This document shows positions 8,446 through 17,272 of a stretch of 64,000 nt of DNA, one piece after another. This stretch comes from CACIAM-69d sp001698445 (lineage in GTDB: Bacteria; Cyanobacteriota; Cyanobacteriia; CACIAM-69d): positions 62,001 to 126,000 of the forward strand of contig NZ_JAZAQF010000088.1 of assembly GCF_043235035.1 (NCBI RefSeq). Reading direction: 5' to 3'. The notes under the pieces were generated by a model. That model searched no databases and was not told the origin of the DNA. It saw nothing but the letters and a program-made list of their open reading frames with translations. Both the position numbers and the translations under genes were made by a program. Numbering within the stretch: position 1 is the stretch's first letter; each line of letters opens with the position of its first letter.

Positions 8446-9243
8446 TTAACGACCCAGCAAGCGCAACACCCCAACACCACTGAAATACAAGCCAAGGACT
8501 GCGCCGCTCAAGAGTCCCTGGGTCAGGGGATCAGTGGAGGGAGTCAGCACCGCGCCCAGGATCACCGCGCCCAACAACACGTAGCGCCATCCCGCCAGCA
8601 TTTGCCCCGAGGAAACCACTCCCAATAAACCCAGCATCACTTGCAAAACGGGTATTTGGAAGGTGAGGGCCGTGCTGAAGAGCAAAAGCAGCACAAATTT
8701 AAAGTATTTCTCGATCGACCAAGCCTGTTCGACCACATCGCCGCCATAGCTCACGAAGAAGTTGAGGGCCGCTGGCACAAGGGCTTGGTAACCAAACACT
8801 AGGCCCATGATGAACAGGACGCTGGATCCCACAACGGCGGGCAGCACTAACCGCCGCTCGCGCCGGGTGAGGCCGGGCAGAACGAACTGAATAATCTGGT
8901 AAAGGATATAGGGGGTTGCCAGCAGCAAACCCGAGTAGCCAGTGACCTCGATCGAGACAAAGAAAAATTCACCGGGTGTCAGTTGCAGGAACTTCACCCC
9001 ATTGGCCGGTGCTTCCAACAGCCGCACGATCGGCCGGACAAAGACGAAGCAAACGCCCATCGCCAGCACCACCACCCCCAAGGCCGCAAAGAGGCGCGAT
9101 CGCAACTCCTCTAGGTGCTCAAAAAGGGACATTTCCACTTCATCGGGCAGCTCATCATTGGGGTCGATCGGGTCGATCGGCTCGGGCGACGGCATGGCCG
9201 GCGGGGTGATGTGGGGCTGGTCGAGGTCAGAGGAAGCGGTCAT
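8446..9243 (-). CDS. tatC: Sec-independent translocase subunit TatC
   Basis: Core receptor of the twin-arginine translocase, which exports folded proteins across thylakoid and plasma membranes. 265 residues with a Pro/Asp-rich N-terminal extension (about 1-30), then SLFEHLEELRSRLF, the conserved cytosolic segment that binds the RR signal, six membrane helices, the first periplasmic loop FLQLTPGEFFFVSIEVTGYSG with the conserved P-x-E-x-F, and the VLTPSTDPLTQ loop typical of TatC. It lies tail to tail with the COP23 gene and head to head with the ABC permease gene, so it has its own promoter in the 136-nt spacer at 9244-9379. Confidence 0.96.
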   Translation of the reverse strand: MTASSDLDQPHITPPAMPSPEPIDPIDPNDELPDEVEMSLFEHLEELRSRLFAALGVVVLAMGVCFVFVRPIVRLLEAPANGVKFLQLTPGEFFFVSIEVTGYSGLLLATPYILYQIIQFVLPGLTRRERRLVLPAVVGSSVLFIMGLVFGYQALVPAALNFFVSYGGDVVEQAWSIEKYFKFVLLLLFSTALTFQIPVLQVMLGLLGVVSSGQMLAGWRYVLLGAVILGAVLTPSTDPLTQGLLSGAVLGLYFSGVGVLRLLGR

Positions 9244-9379
9244 AGGGGAAGGAAAAATGGGGCGATCGAGGCGGTGAGGCTGGGCAGCGCCGGACGGCCG
9301 GGAAAACCCGCTGGGGCTGGTCAGTTAAGATTGGTCAGCACAGATTCATTTCTTAACATTCTAAGGGGCCTCCGTAACG

Positions 9380-10465
9380 ATGAAATGGTGGCAAAAGCTG
9401 AAGGGAAGTCCGCTGGCACGCTGGGGCGCGATCGTGCTCGGATTGCTTTACACCGTTGCCCTGTTTGCGGAGTTTGTGGCTCCCTATGACCCCTACAGCG
9501 TCCAAGCGCAAGGGGCCCTGCTGCCACCCACGGTGATTCATTGGCAAGATCAGGCTGGGCAGTTTTTGGGGCCCCATGTTTATCCCACAACGCTGGGGGC
9601 AACGGATTTGCAGACGGGCGATCGCCCTTTGCGGGTGGATCGATCGCAGCCTTCTCGACTGCGACTGCTAACCACGGGCCCTGAATACCGGCTTTGGGGA
9701 TTGATCCCCGCTCGGTGGCATCTATTTGGCACCGATGGGCCCGGGCGCTGGAATGTGTTAGGAACCGATGAGCAAGGGCGTGATCAGTTCAGTCGCTTGG
9801 TCTATGGCAGCCGCATCAGCCTCAGCATTGGACTGGTGGGAATTGCGATTTCTTTCCCGATCGGGCTGTTGGTTGGCGGCATTTCCGGCTACTTTGGCGG
9901 CTGGATTGACAGCACAATCATGCGGCTCACGGAAGTGCTGATGACCATTCCGGGCATTTACCTGTTGGTGGCTTTGGCTGCCGTCTTGCCCCCCGGCCTG
10001 AGCAGTGCCCAGCGGTTCTTCTTGATTGTGGCCATCACATCATTCATCAGTTGGTCGGGACTGGCACGAGTGATTCGCGGCCAAGTGTTGTCCATTAAGG
10101 AGCGGCCTTTTGTGCAGGCGGCCCGAGCCATGGGGGCAGGTACCCTCAGGATTGTGGTGTTACATGTGTTGCCCCAAACGGCCACTTACACGATTATTTC
10201 CGCAACTTTGGCCGTGCCGAGTTTCATTGTGGCGGAATCGGTGTTGAGCTTGGTGGGGCTGGGGATTCAGCAGCCAGATCCTTCCTGGGGCAATCTGTTG
10301 TCTTTGGGAACCAATGCTTCGATTTTGACGTTGCAGCCTTGGTTGGTTTGGCCCCCGGCGATCGCGGTGGTGCTGACGGTGCTGTCCTTTAATCTGTTGG
10401 GTGATGGGCTACGGGATGCTTTGGATCCGCGCAGCACGGAGCGATCGAGCCGCTTGAGTGAATAG
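9380..10465 (+). CDS. ABC transporter permease, DppC/OppC type
   Basis: Inner-membrane permease subunit of a peptide- or nickel-type ABC importer. 361 residues: membrane helix 1 at about 15-33, FVAPYDPYSVQAQGALLPPT (the D-P-x-x box typical of DppC N-termini), a larger than usual extracytoplasmic insert of about 75 residues, then VLGTDEQGRDQFSRLVYGSR, the family hallmark before helix 2. The cytoplasmic EAA loop is QAARAMGAGTLRIVVLHVLP. Helices 3-6 follow, ending in FNLLGDGLRDALDPR. No ATPase or binding protein is adjacent, so the substrate is unknown; cyanobacteria often scatter these subunits. ATG with a weak AAGGGG upstream. Confidence 0.92.
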   Translation: MKWWQKLKGSPLARWGAIVLGLLYTVALFAEFVAPYDPYSVQAQGALLPPTVIHWQDQAGQFLGPHVYPTTLGATDLQTGDRPLRVDRSQPSRLRLLTTGPEYRLWGLIPARWHLFGTDGPGRWNVLGTDEQGRDQFSRLVYGSRISLSIGLVGIAISFPIGLLVGGISGYFGGWIDSTIMRLTEVLMTIPGIYLLVALAAVLPPGLSSAQRFFLIVAITSFISWSGLARVIRGQVLSIKERPFVQAARAMGAGTLRIVVLHVLPQTATYTIISATLAVPSFIVAESVLSLVGLGIQQPDPSWGNLLSLGTNASILTLQPWLVWPPAIAVVLTVLSFNLLGDGLRDALDPRSTERSSRLSE

Positions 10466-10492
10466 CGGTTGATTAACTCTTGGGGTAAAAAC

Positions 10493-11080
10493 CTAGACTC
10501 GCCGCAGCACAAACACACTCCCTTCATTGCCCCGACCAATTCGCAAGTCATCATCCAAATAGGTCACGTCTAACCACCCCTGTTGCTGGACAGGGTTCAG
10601 GGTGAAATTCAGCGATCGAAACTGATCGCCCTGTTCAGCCCGATCGACCCAATCGGTAATTTGGCGATAGTTCGCTAACCGCTGGGAACCCACCACAATT
10701 CGCTGAAAACGCACCGCCACCCGCACCGCCGACAAAGCCTCAAACCGGGCCGCCACCGCCACATAGCCCTCCAGCCAAGGGAAGTTGTTGTTGAGTTCCG
10801 CCAAGTTATAGATTGTTTGTCGATCGGGGCGAATGCATTGATAAATCGCGCCCAAATTGGCAATCGGGGGGCGATTAATACCCAATAGTTCTCGACTGGT
10901 GGTGTAAAGCAGTTGCCAATCGCCCGCGAGCTTGGCCGGCTGCTCGATCGGGCAGGGGGTTGGATTGCGCTCCTCCAGCCGCGTGATCAGCGCCAAAATA
11001 GCCGCCTTGTCAGAGGTCGTGGTTTTTAAACCCAAGTTTTGACCCACCAGGGCCGCAAGCAAATCTGATTTTCCCAGCAT
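10493..11080 (-). CDS. PAP/fibrillin (plastoglobulin-like) family protein
   Basis: A 195-residue lipocalin-like protein of the plastid-lipid-associated (PAP/fibrillin) family. Seen: KSDLLAALVG at the N-terminus, ITRLEERNPTPCP, LAGDWQLLYTTSRELLG (the G-x-W-x-L-x-Y-T-S/T signature), IYQCI, and the C-terminal DVTYLDDDLRIGRGNEGSVF. Cyanobacterial members associate with thylakoid lipids and protect photosystems under light stress, mostly known by analogy with plant fibrillins. I start at the ATG at 11080 (MLGKSDLL); the 35 residues upstream are not conserved. It converges with the ABC permease gene, stops 27 nt apart. Confidence 0.88.
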   Translation of the reverse strand: MLGKSDLLAALVGQNLGLKTTTSDKAAILALITRLEERNPTPCPIEQPAKLAGDWQLLYTTSRELLGINRPPIANLGAIYQCIRPDRQTIYNLAELNNNFPWLEGYVAVAARFEALSAVRVAVRFQRIVVGSQRLANYRQITDWVDRAEQGDQFRSLNFTLNPVQQQGWLDVTYLDDDLRIGRGNEGSVFVLRRV

Positions 11081-11231
11081 GATGAATTCAACAATCCAGT
11101 AGGACGCGGCGGAGCGATCGTGGCACACTTGACAGGGGAGGCCTCTTGTGGAAACACTAGGGTTCGCTTCCAGCCCAACAGGCACAATCCCCTATCAACC
11201 ATATCGCTAGCAACCTATCCCTAAACTATTG

Positions 11232-11465
11232 ATGAACACTCCTGCTTTGCGTGAAGAACCGCGCCGTGCTCGTGCGGGCGTGATCCCGGCCCAAACCAAC
11301 GCTTCGATCTTGGACTGGCTGGAATCATCAGGTCGGCTGCGCGATCGCGATGAACGGGACTTTGAGTACAACGAGCGCGACGAAGAAATCGCCGATATGC
11401 TCGTGGGCGAAGAAACGGGCTACGAGCTGGATGACGACGACGACATGGCCAGCGACGAACCCTAG
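11232..11465 (+). CDS. DUF3134 small acidic protein
   Basis: A 77-residue cyanobacterial protein: MNTPALREEPRRARAGVIPA, then SILDWLESSGRL, the family signature, then a strongly acidic tail (DERDEEIADMLVGEE, then an Asp run). No enzyme motif or membrane segment. Function unknown; the DUF3134 name is from memory of the family. The start is the ATG at 11232. It precedes rpmI by 157 nt on the same strand. Confidence 0.8.
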   Translation: MNTPALREEPRRARAGVIPAQTNASILDWLESSGRLRDRDERDFEYNERDEEIADMLVGEETGYELDDDDDMASDEP

Positions 11466-11622
11466 ACCCTGTTACTCTTCAACCAATTAGCGCGATCGAC
11501 CTCGGAGGCTTCATTGTCCCCAGCGCCCCCTTGACCGCACAGGTCGATCATTTACGCAATGGGGCTAGCAGTGATAGGATTTGAAATCGCGCCAACCAAG
11601 CGCCCAACCCCGAGGTAAGTCC

Positions 11623-11820
11623 ATGCCTAAACTCAAAACTCGCAAAGCTGCCGCCAAGCGCTTTCGCAAGACCGGTAGCGGTAAATTTGCCCGCCGGAGC
11701 GCCCTGCGTAGCCACCTTCTAGAAAAGAAGAGCGCTGTTCGTAAGCGTCGTTTGGCCGGTGCAGCTCTGGTGCACGAGCGCGATGCAGACAACGTGCAAC
11801 TCATGTTGCCTTATCTCTAA
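11623..11820 (+). CDS. rpmI: Ribosomal protein bL35
   Basis: 65 residues, the usual size. PKLKTRKAAAKRFRKTGSGK is diagnostic of L35, followed by a basic RR-rich segment and VHERDADNVQLMLPYL. The start is fixed by the ATG at 11623 with GAGGTAAG upstream. rpmI and rplT lie 126 nt apart and should be cotranscribed. infC, their usual partner elsewhere, is not present, as is common in cyanobacteria. Confidence 0.97.
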   Translation: MPKLKTRKAAAKRFRKTGSGKFARRSALRSHLLEKKSAVRKRRLAGAALVHERDADNVQLMLPYL

Positions 11821-11946
11821 GGACGAAATCCTCGCAGCTTTTGCCCGGGGAACATGTCAATGCTAGTTGCCGCTATCTCGATCGGCGCTTCCCCGCTTTT
11901 CTCTGTTTTTTCTGTATTGCTTTAGTTTCAAGCAAAGTCAACCCCT

Positions 11947-12306
11947 ATGGCACGTGTTAAGCGCGGCAATGTTGCTCGCAAACGCCGCAAAAAGATTCTG
12001 AAGCTCGCCAAGGGCTTCCGTGGTTCCCATTCGCGTCTGTTCCGCACCGCTAACCAGCAGGTGATGAAGGCCCTGCGGAGCGCCTATCGCGATCGCCGCC
12101 GCCGCAAGCGCGATTTTCGTCGTCTGTGGATTGCACGGATCAACGCTGCTGCTCGGATCAATGGCACGAGCTATAGCCAATTGGTGGGCAACCTGAAGAA
12201 GGCTGATATTCTGTTGAACCGGAAAATGCTGGCCCAGTTGGCTGTTCTGGATCCTGAAGTGTTTGGCAAGGTGGCCGAAGCTGCCAAGGCAAAAGCTGCG
12301 GGCTAA
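11947..12306 (+). CDS. rplT: Ribosomal protein bL20
   Basis: 119 residues, typical length. MARVKRGNVARKRRKKILKL, GFRGSHSRLFRTANQQVMKA and RDRRRRKRDFRRLWI are classic L20 sequence: a long basic N-terminal helix that enters the 50S subunit and a globular C-terminal domain binding 23S rRNA. L20 needs to bind early for 50S assembly and in some bacteria represses its own operon through the leader; the 126-nt rpmI-rplT spacer shows no structure I can assign to that. Confidence 0.98.
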   Translation: MARVKRGNVARKRRKKILKLAKGFRGSHSRLFRTANQQVMKALRSAYRDRRRRKRDFRRLWIARINAAARINGTSYSQLVGNLKKADILLNRKMLAQLAVLDPEVFGKVAEAAKAKAAG

Positions 12307-12439
12307 GGGTGCGATCGCTTGGTTTTGCGAATCAATTCAGCCGATGGGTGCAGCTTAATTCAGCACTTCGTTCAGCAAAATGATGGCGATGGCCAGTGGT
12401 GCTCAGGCGTGATAGCAACATCAATCCTTCTGGATAGTG

Positions 12440-12463
12440 AGGGCGCGGGCGATCGCGCCCTTT
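12440..12463 (+). terminator. Terminator of rpmI-rplT
   Basis: AGGGCGCG / CGCGCCCT perfect 8-bp stem (12440-12447, 12454-12461), 6-nt loop, then a short TTTA. The hairpin contains a HIP1 GCGATCGC core. Confidence 0.6.
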
Positions 12464-12571
12464 ACTATTGATGTGGTGCTATTGATGTAGCCGCTGGTCA
12501 ACGACAAGCCCTAGCAATTTCAATTTTTTTAATTAACGAGTCACCCTTTCAATTCCCTTGCTTTAATCCCT

Positions 12572-13090
12572 ATGGAAGACTCAGTTGGTATTGTCTATAT
12601 TTCAATTTTGGTGGGGCTGCTATCGATCGTGGCCTTTTTTGTACTGCGTCAGGTGTTCAAAACTCGTCGCCTAGAAAGTACCCTCAGCCGCTTGCAAAAA
12701 GCCGCCAGCAGCGGGGAAGCAGGTGCTCAGGCGTTTTATGAACTGGGCAGTATTTACATGGATAAAAAAATGTATGGCCAGGCGATCGAGCAATTCCAGC
12801 GATCGCTCAAGAAAGGTGAAGAAGAATCCACCGATAACTTGGCCATTGTTTACAACGCCTTGGGATTTGCTTACATAGCCCAAGAGCAGTTTGACTTGGC
12901 CATTCGGCAATACAAAGAAGCCGTCAAGCTCAACAGTGGCTACGTGACCGCCTGGAATAACTTGGGATTTGCCTACGAGAAGAAACAGTTGGTGAAGCAA
13001 GCCTTGGAAGCCTATGAGGCAGCCTTGGCAGCCGATCCCAAAAATGGTGTGGCTAAGCGCCGTCTGGAGTCATTGCAAAAGCGCGCATAA
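12572..13090 (+). CDS. ycf37: TPR protein Ycf37-like, photosystem I assembly
   Basis: 172 residues: a membrane anchor at about 7-26 (VYISILVGLLSIVAFFVLRQ), a short coiled linker (KTRRLESTLSRLQKAA), then three TPR motifs: AQAFYELGSIYMDKKMYGQA, IVYNALGFAYIAQEQFDLA, TAWNNLGFAYEKKQLVKQA. Ycf37 of Synechocystis and algal plastids has the same size and layout and helps assemble or stabilise photosystem I. The match is to layout and remembered sequence, so an unnamed TPR paralogue is the main alternative. A terminator begins 11 nt after the stop. Confidence 0.75.
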   Translation: MEDSVGIVYISILVGLLSIVAFFVLRQVFKTRRLESTLSRLQKAASSGEAGAQAFYELGSIYMDKKMYGQAIEQFQRSLKKGEEESTDNLAIVYNALGFAYIAQEQFDLAIRQYKEAVKLNSGYVTAWNNLGFAYEKKQLVKQALEAYEAALAADPKNGVAKRRLESLQKRA

Positions 13091-13100
13091 AATCAACAGC

Positions 13101-13139
13101 AGGGGCAAGGATTCCGCAGACCTTGCCCTTGTTTGTTTT
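13101..13139 (+). terminator. Rho-independent terminator of ycf37
   Basis: 10-bp stem (13101-13110 pairing with 13121-13130, one G-T) and 10-nt loop, followed by GTTTGTTTTT. Confidence 0.8.
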
Positions 13140-13182
13140 TGTCGCGATGGAGTTAATCAACGGCTGTTGATGGAAATCAAAG

Positions 13183-13224
13183 CCTGGGAATTAACACCTG
13201 GGAATTAACACCTGGGAATTAACG
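13183..13224. repeat. 14-nt unit repeated three times
   Basis: CCTGGGAATTAACA at 13183, 13197 and 13211 (the last ends in G). It lies 40 nt before the next start codon, so copy number could alter promoter spacing. Confidence 0.9.
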
Positions 13225-13264
13225 CCTGCTTGCGATCTTGATTGGAAAACTTGAGGATTCGACC

Positions 13265-13762
13265 ATGTTGGATATGTTGTCTTCGCTGCTGAAAAATCCT
13301 GCTCTGGCCGGTGGTTCAGGGGACTTGGGAGCCATGTTGCAAACCTTCCAAGCCATCAGCAGCCAAGGGGGATTGGACTTGGCGAACACCCAAGCAGTGA
13401 TGGGAAGTGTGGCGAAATATTTGAAAGGGGGCTTGCAGGCTAACCAGGCGGCCAATGGTTTTGAGCAAACCCAAGCGTTGGTTGATCAATTGGGCGGTAC
13501 GGAACCCAATGCGGCGGCGATCGGGGCGTTTCTGAATCAACCCCAAGTGGAACAAATGCTGGGGGAAATTGAGGCCCGCACAGGGCTGCCCGCCGGGTCG
13601 ATCGAACCAATTTTGCCGATGGCAGTGCCCCTGATGCTGAACTTTTTAAAGTCCAATGAGCAAGGCAATTCGCTCCTTAGTGGCTATTTAGATAGCGACG
13701 GAGACGGGGATATTGATATGTCGGATTTGATGAGCTTGGCGATGAAATACCTGAGTCGCTAG
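13265..13762 (+). CDS. DUF937-like protein with C-terminal EF-hand-like loop
   Basis: 165 residues from the ATG at 13265. The body, MLDMLSSLLKNPALAGGSGD through PILPMAVPLMLNFLKS, has the Gly/Gln-rich helical look of DUF937/YidB-type proteins. The last 25 residues contain DSDGDGDIDMSDLM (about residues 143-155), a calcium-loop sequence of the dockerin/EF-hand kind (D-x-D-x-D-G/x-D-I-x-x-S-D). No signal peptide. Function unknown. Calcium binding is inference from the loop. A TTG at 13238 could add nine residues. Confidence 0.65.
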   Translation: MLDMLSSLLKNPALAGGSGDLGAMLQTFQAISSQGGLDLANTQAVMGSVAKYLKGGLQANQAANGFEQTQALVDQLGGTEPNAAAIGAFLNQPQVEQMLGEIEARTGLPAGSIEPILPMAVPLMLNFLKSNEQGNSLLSGYLDSDGDGDIDMSDLMSLAMKYLSR

Positions 13763-13822
13763 GGCTGGTTTGATCGCTTGTAGGAGCACTGGCATCTCTG
13801 GCCGGGATGAACCGCCACAAGC

Positions 13823-15910
13823 CTACCCCTGGCATTGCTTCAGCAAAGACCAGAGTTGAGCTTGATCCGTGGCGGCAGGCAGGCAGGTTAGCCCTTTGCA
13901 AACCAGGGCGATCGCCCCTTGCGGTAATTGCTGATCCAACCGCAAAACCGTAGTTGGCAAATATTGCTGGGCCAAGAGGGCCAGGGTTTCCGCCTTGGCC
14001 CGCACCAGCACGGGCCGCTGGAACTGATCCAAGGCTGCCAGCAAACTGGGACAAGCGCGGGGGTGCTCGTTTAAGAAACGATGGAAACTGCGGAAGCCCT
14101 GTTCAGCGAGATCGAGATAGGTCAAATTTTCCGTGAGCAGGGCCAGGCGTACCAAGTTGCCCAGGGCTGTGCCGTTGGCGGCGGGGGTGGCGTTGTCGAT
14201 GATGCTCCGCTCGCGAATGATTAAATCCGGGCGATCGTCCGCGTTGAAATATCCGCCATGATCGACATCCCACAGGTGCTGATCAAATTCCGCCTGAAGT
14301 TGGGTCGCCAAGGCCAGCCACTGATCCGCCTCTGAGGGAGCAATTTGCCCCGTGGCGATCAGGGCCGTTGCGGCCTGGTGCAGTTCCAGCAGGCTGCGGA
14401 TTACTTCGGCATAGTCTTCCGCTTGGGCCCCGATCGCCGGTTGTCCGTCGTAGTTCAGCCGATAGAAGCGATCGCCCGAACCGTGATGAGTTTGCAAAAA
14501 GCGGGCCGCTCCGGCAGCTAGCTGGTAGGCGGGCAAGTCCTGAAACACGGCGGCCACCCGGGCCAACCCGGCAATCATCAGACCATTCCAAGCGGTGATC
14601 GCTTTGGTGTCGGTGACAGCGGGAATGCGACCGGGCCAAGCGACGGTTTTGGCCTCGGTGGCGTTGCGAGCGGGTGGAAATTGGGCCAACTGGGCGCGGG
14701 GCTGGCCGTAACGTACTGTGAACAGGCGATCGAGCACCTCTGTCACCCTATCCGGCAAGGTTCCGCCCGATCGCCGCTGCAACACATTCACACCCTCAAA
14801 GTTGCCCGGCACTGAAACCGTGAACTGTTCCACCAATGCCGAGAGGGCTTCTGGTTCCAACAAAGATTCCAGCTCATCCCAGCCCCAAACGTAAAATGCA
14901 CCTTCTTCCGGTTCCGCCGCAGCGGGATCGGTGAAGCTGTCGGCATCTTGGGCCGCATAGAAGCCACCATCGGGATTGGTCATTTCACGGCGGAGCCAGT
15001 CGATCGCCCCAAAAATTCCCGATCGTAGGGAGGGATCTTGGGCCCCCGCACTCCACAGATTCGCCAAAAACTCCACGATTTGCCCATTGTCGTAGAGCAT
15101 TTTTTCAAAATGGGGCACTGTCCAGGTGGGATCAACGGTGTAGCGATGAAAGCCGCCGCCCACATGGTCGTTGATGCCGCCCAGGGCCAGGGCGACCCCC
15201 CGTTGCAAACTGGGGCGCAGGGCTTCTGGAATTTGGTCGCTCCAAGGCTCGGGACTGGTGACCCGATAGCCCCGCAACACAAAATCCGCATAGGGAATCA
15301 TTGGAAACCGATTGCTCGATCGCCCTTCGGCCAAAACCGCTGCATTTTCCTGCCAACCTTGCTCAACCAAGGTGCGATCGAACAAGTTGGCCCCCGTAGC
15401 CAAATCCACTGTTGGTTGCAGGGCCGCCAGAATTTGCCCCTTAATTTGGGCCACTTGCTCCGGCTGTTGGTCGTAGTGATCGCGCAGCGCTTGCAACAAT
15501 TGCAAAAATCCTGGCCGGCCATAGCGCGGCTCCACCGGAAAATAGGTTCCCCCATAAAACGGCACTAAATCGTAGGGATCCAGCCAAATATTCAGCGGCC
15601 AGCCCCCTTGGGTAATCATCATTTGCAGCGCTTGCATATAAATGCTGTCGATGTCGGGGCGCTCTTCCCGATCGACCTTAATGGGCAAGAAATTCGCATT
15701 CAGGTAATCCGCGATCGCTGGATCTGAAAAGGCCTCACCCTCCATCACCGTGCACCAATGGCAACTGGAATAGCCAATGGACAAAAAAATCGGTTTATTT
15801 TCTTGTTTCGCTTGGGCAAGGGCTTCCTCACACCAAGGCCACCAGTCAATGGGATTATTCGCGTGTTTTTGTAGATATAAACTCTGGCTACTGGCAAGGC
15901 GATTAGGCAT
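13823..15910 (-). CDS. Thioredoxin-domain protein, YyaL/DUF255 family
   Basis: 695 residues. The N-terminal thioredoxin-like domain has NPIDWWPWCEEALAQAK and the C50-H-W-C53 motif in IGYSSCHWCTVM, then VDREERPDIDSIYMQA and GGWPLNIWL. The C-terminal two thirds form an (alpha/alpha)6 barrel like those of N-acylglucosamine epimerases/glycosidases (YGGTYFP, GGFHRYTVDPTWTVPHFEKM, DADSF, ITAWNGLMI, EDYAEVIRSLLELHQ). The family is widespread (human SPATA20); its reaction is not settled. No signal peptide, so probably cytosolic. Full length. Confidence 0.9.
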   Translation of the reverse strand: MPNRLASSQSLYLQKHANNPIDWWPWCEEALAQAKQENKPIFLSIGYSSCHWCTVMEGEAFSDPAIADYLNANFLPIKVDREERPDIDSIYMQALQMMITQGGWPLNIWLDPYDLVPFYGGTYFPVEPRYGRPGFLQLLQALRDHYDQQPEQVAQIKGQILAALQPTVDLATGANLFDRTLVEQGWQENAAVLAEGRSSNRFPMIPYADFVLRGYRVTSPEPWSDQIPEALRPSLQRGVALALGGINDHVGGGFHRYTVDPTWTVPHFEKMLYDNGQIVEFLANLWSAGAQDPSLRSGIFGAIDWLRREMTNPDGGFYAAQDADSFTDPAAAEPEEGAFYVWGWDELESLLEPEALSALVEQFTVSVPGNFEGVNVLQRRSGGTLPDRVTEVLDRLFTVRYGQPRAQLAQFPPARNATEAKTVAWPGRIPAVTDTKAITAWNGLMIAGLARVAAVFQDLPAYQLAAGAARFLQTHHGSGDRFYRLNYDGQPAIGAQAEDYAEVIRSLLELHQAATALIATGQIAPSEADQWLALATQLQAEFDQHLWDVDHGGYFNADDRPDLIIRERSIIDNATPAANGTALGNLVRLALLTENLTYLDLAEQGFRSFHRFLNEHPRACPSLLAALDQFQRPVLVRAKAETLALLAQQYLPTTVLRLDQQLPQGAIALVCKGLTCLPAATDQAQLWSLLKQCQG

Positions 15911-15986
15911 GATGATTTAGGCGACTGGGATTGGCTAAATTTGAACGGTTAAGTTTCGGTGGCGACGATTTTAAGATTTTGTTTGC

Positions 15987-16331
15987 TTAAGATTTGGTTT
16001 GATCACTAAAAATCAAATAAGCAGCACCCGCCAGCAACATAGCAGCTAGAAAGTAATTGCGTGTCACGGGAACTTTCATATACCAAACGCTAAATCCAGC
16101 AAACACCACCATCGTAATAACCTCCTGCAAAACCTTGAGTTGCGGTAGATTAAAGTATTGCGTGCCCAGGCGATTGGCAGGTACTTGAAAACAATATTCT
16201 AGAAAGGCGATCAGCCAACTTACGACAATTGCAATCCACAGGGGTGCAGTCTTCAAATCTTTTAAATGACCATACCAAGCAAAGGTCATAAAAATATTGG
16301 AAATCATCAATAAGCCAATGAGGTTCCACAT
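15987..16331 (-). CDS. DUF486 (DMT-like) membrane protein
   Basis: 114 residues with four membrane segments; NIFMTFAWYGHLK, APLWIAIVVSWLIAFLEYCF, QLKVLQEVITMVVFAGF and the Asp/Lys-rich end match the DUF486 family of small drug/metabolite-transporter-like proteins, of normal length. Function unproven. It is 76 nt upstream of the YyaL-like gene on the same strand and could be cotranscribed. Locally AT-richer than its neighbours. Confidence 0.85.
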   Translation of the reverse strand: MWNLIGLLMISNIFMTFAWYGHLKDLKTAPLWIAIVVSWLIAFLEYCFQVPANRLGTQYFNLPQLKVLQEVITMVVFAGFSVWYMKVPVTRNYFLAAMLLAGAAYLIFSDQTKS

Positions 16332-16407
16332 AGCCAGAAGGGTTTAACACCATTCAGAAGAGATGGGATTCTAAGCAGGACTGAGCGCATTTTGACTGGC
16401 GATCGCC

Positions 16408-17259
16408 CTAGTTTAATGGCCAACCGAGGCGGGTGGGTTGCTCATAGATTTTTACTAGGGTGTTCAGATCCCGATCGGAAATGGGGGGCGGATTGGCTAC
16501 GGCGGCGGCATAAAGCGCGTCTTGGGGATTAGGACTGTGGCCCCAAATCCCCAGGGCATGGCCCAACTCATGGCGAGCCGTGCCCAGCAGTTGAGCAAAC
16601 GCGCGATCGCCCCGCAACAGCATCGTAAATCGGTGGGCCAGTCGGGGGCGATCGCCCCGCAGATCCCAATAGAACTCATAGGTGGTGCGGGCGTTGGCGG
16701 CTCGGGGCAAACCGGCCGCATTGCGCAGGGTGGGATTGCCCAGGGCGATGGTGATGTCGGCCGGGGTCGAATCCCCAGCGTCCAGCAGTTGCAGCGATAA
16801 ATAGGGTTGCCAATCGGCGATCGCCTGGGTCACGGCCTTGCGCCAAGCTGCCGCGCGGGGCGGTGTGGGGGCAAGGGCAACGGTGATCGGAAACTGCGAC
16901 CAAATTAGGTGACCCACGATCGAGGGTTCAATTTGATCGAAGTAATCTGAACCAAAGGAATTTGGGTCAAGGTCATCCCCGGCCCCGTTACGCGGCGGAA
17001 CAAGTCTTGATTGGGCCGCCGGGCGATCGCGCCACTGTTGCAAACGGGCCGGCAACGGGTGTACCTGGGGCGGTGGTAGTTGGGAGAGCAGGGCCGGCGG
17101 TGGTTCCGTTGCTTGGGCGATCGAGTCACCCCCTCGATCGGCTAGCCCCCAAATCCCCAGACCACTCCAGACCCAACCGCCCAAAACACAGCAGAGCGCG
17201 ATCGCCCCATAGACCATCGCGCTCTGCCATCGTTGTCGGTTGCGGGACACCCCACCCAT
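16408..17259 (-). CDS. Membrane-anchored zinc metalloprotease (metzincin-like)
   Basis: 283 residues: one membrane anchor (about 15-39), a Pro/Gln-rich linker, then a protease domain ending in TARHELGHALGIWGHSP. H230 and H234 with E231 form HExxH; the third ligand H241 sits one residue later than in the metzincin consensus HExxHxxGxxH. Also seen: WSQFPITVAL, ADITIALGNP (matrixin-like strands). It resembles the predicted Zn-dependent proteases of cyanobacteria (COG5549 as I recall). Substrate unknown; the anchor would place the catalytic domain outside the cytoplasm. It ends close to secG but is transcribed downstream of it, 13 nt away, so it may belong to the gpmI-secG unit. Confidence 0.75.
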   Translation of the reverse strand: MGGVSRNRQRWQSAMVYGAIALCCVLGGWVWSGLGIWGLADRGGDSIAQATEPPPALLSQLPPPQVHPLPARLQQWRDRPAAQSRLVPPRNGAGDDLDPNSFGSDYFDQIEPSIVGHLIWSQFPITVALAPTPPRAAAWRKAVTQAIADWQPYLSLQLLDAGDSTPADITIALGNPTLRNAAGLPRAANARTTYEFYWDLRGDRPRLAHRFTMLLRGDRAFAQLLGTARHELGHALGIWGHSPNPQDALYAAAVANPPPISDRDLNTLVKIYEQPTRLGWPLN

Positions 17260-17272
17260 TGGGCGATCGCCC

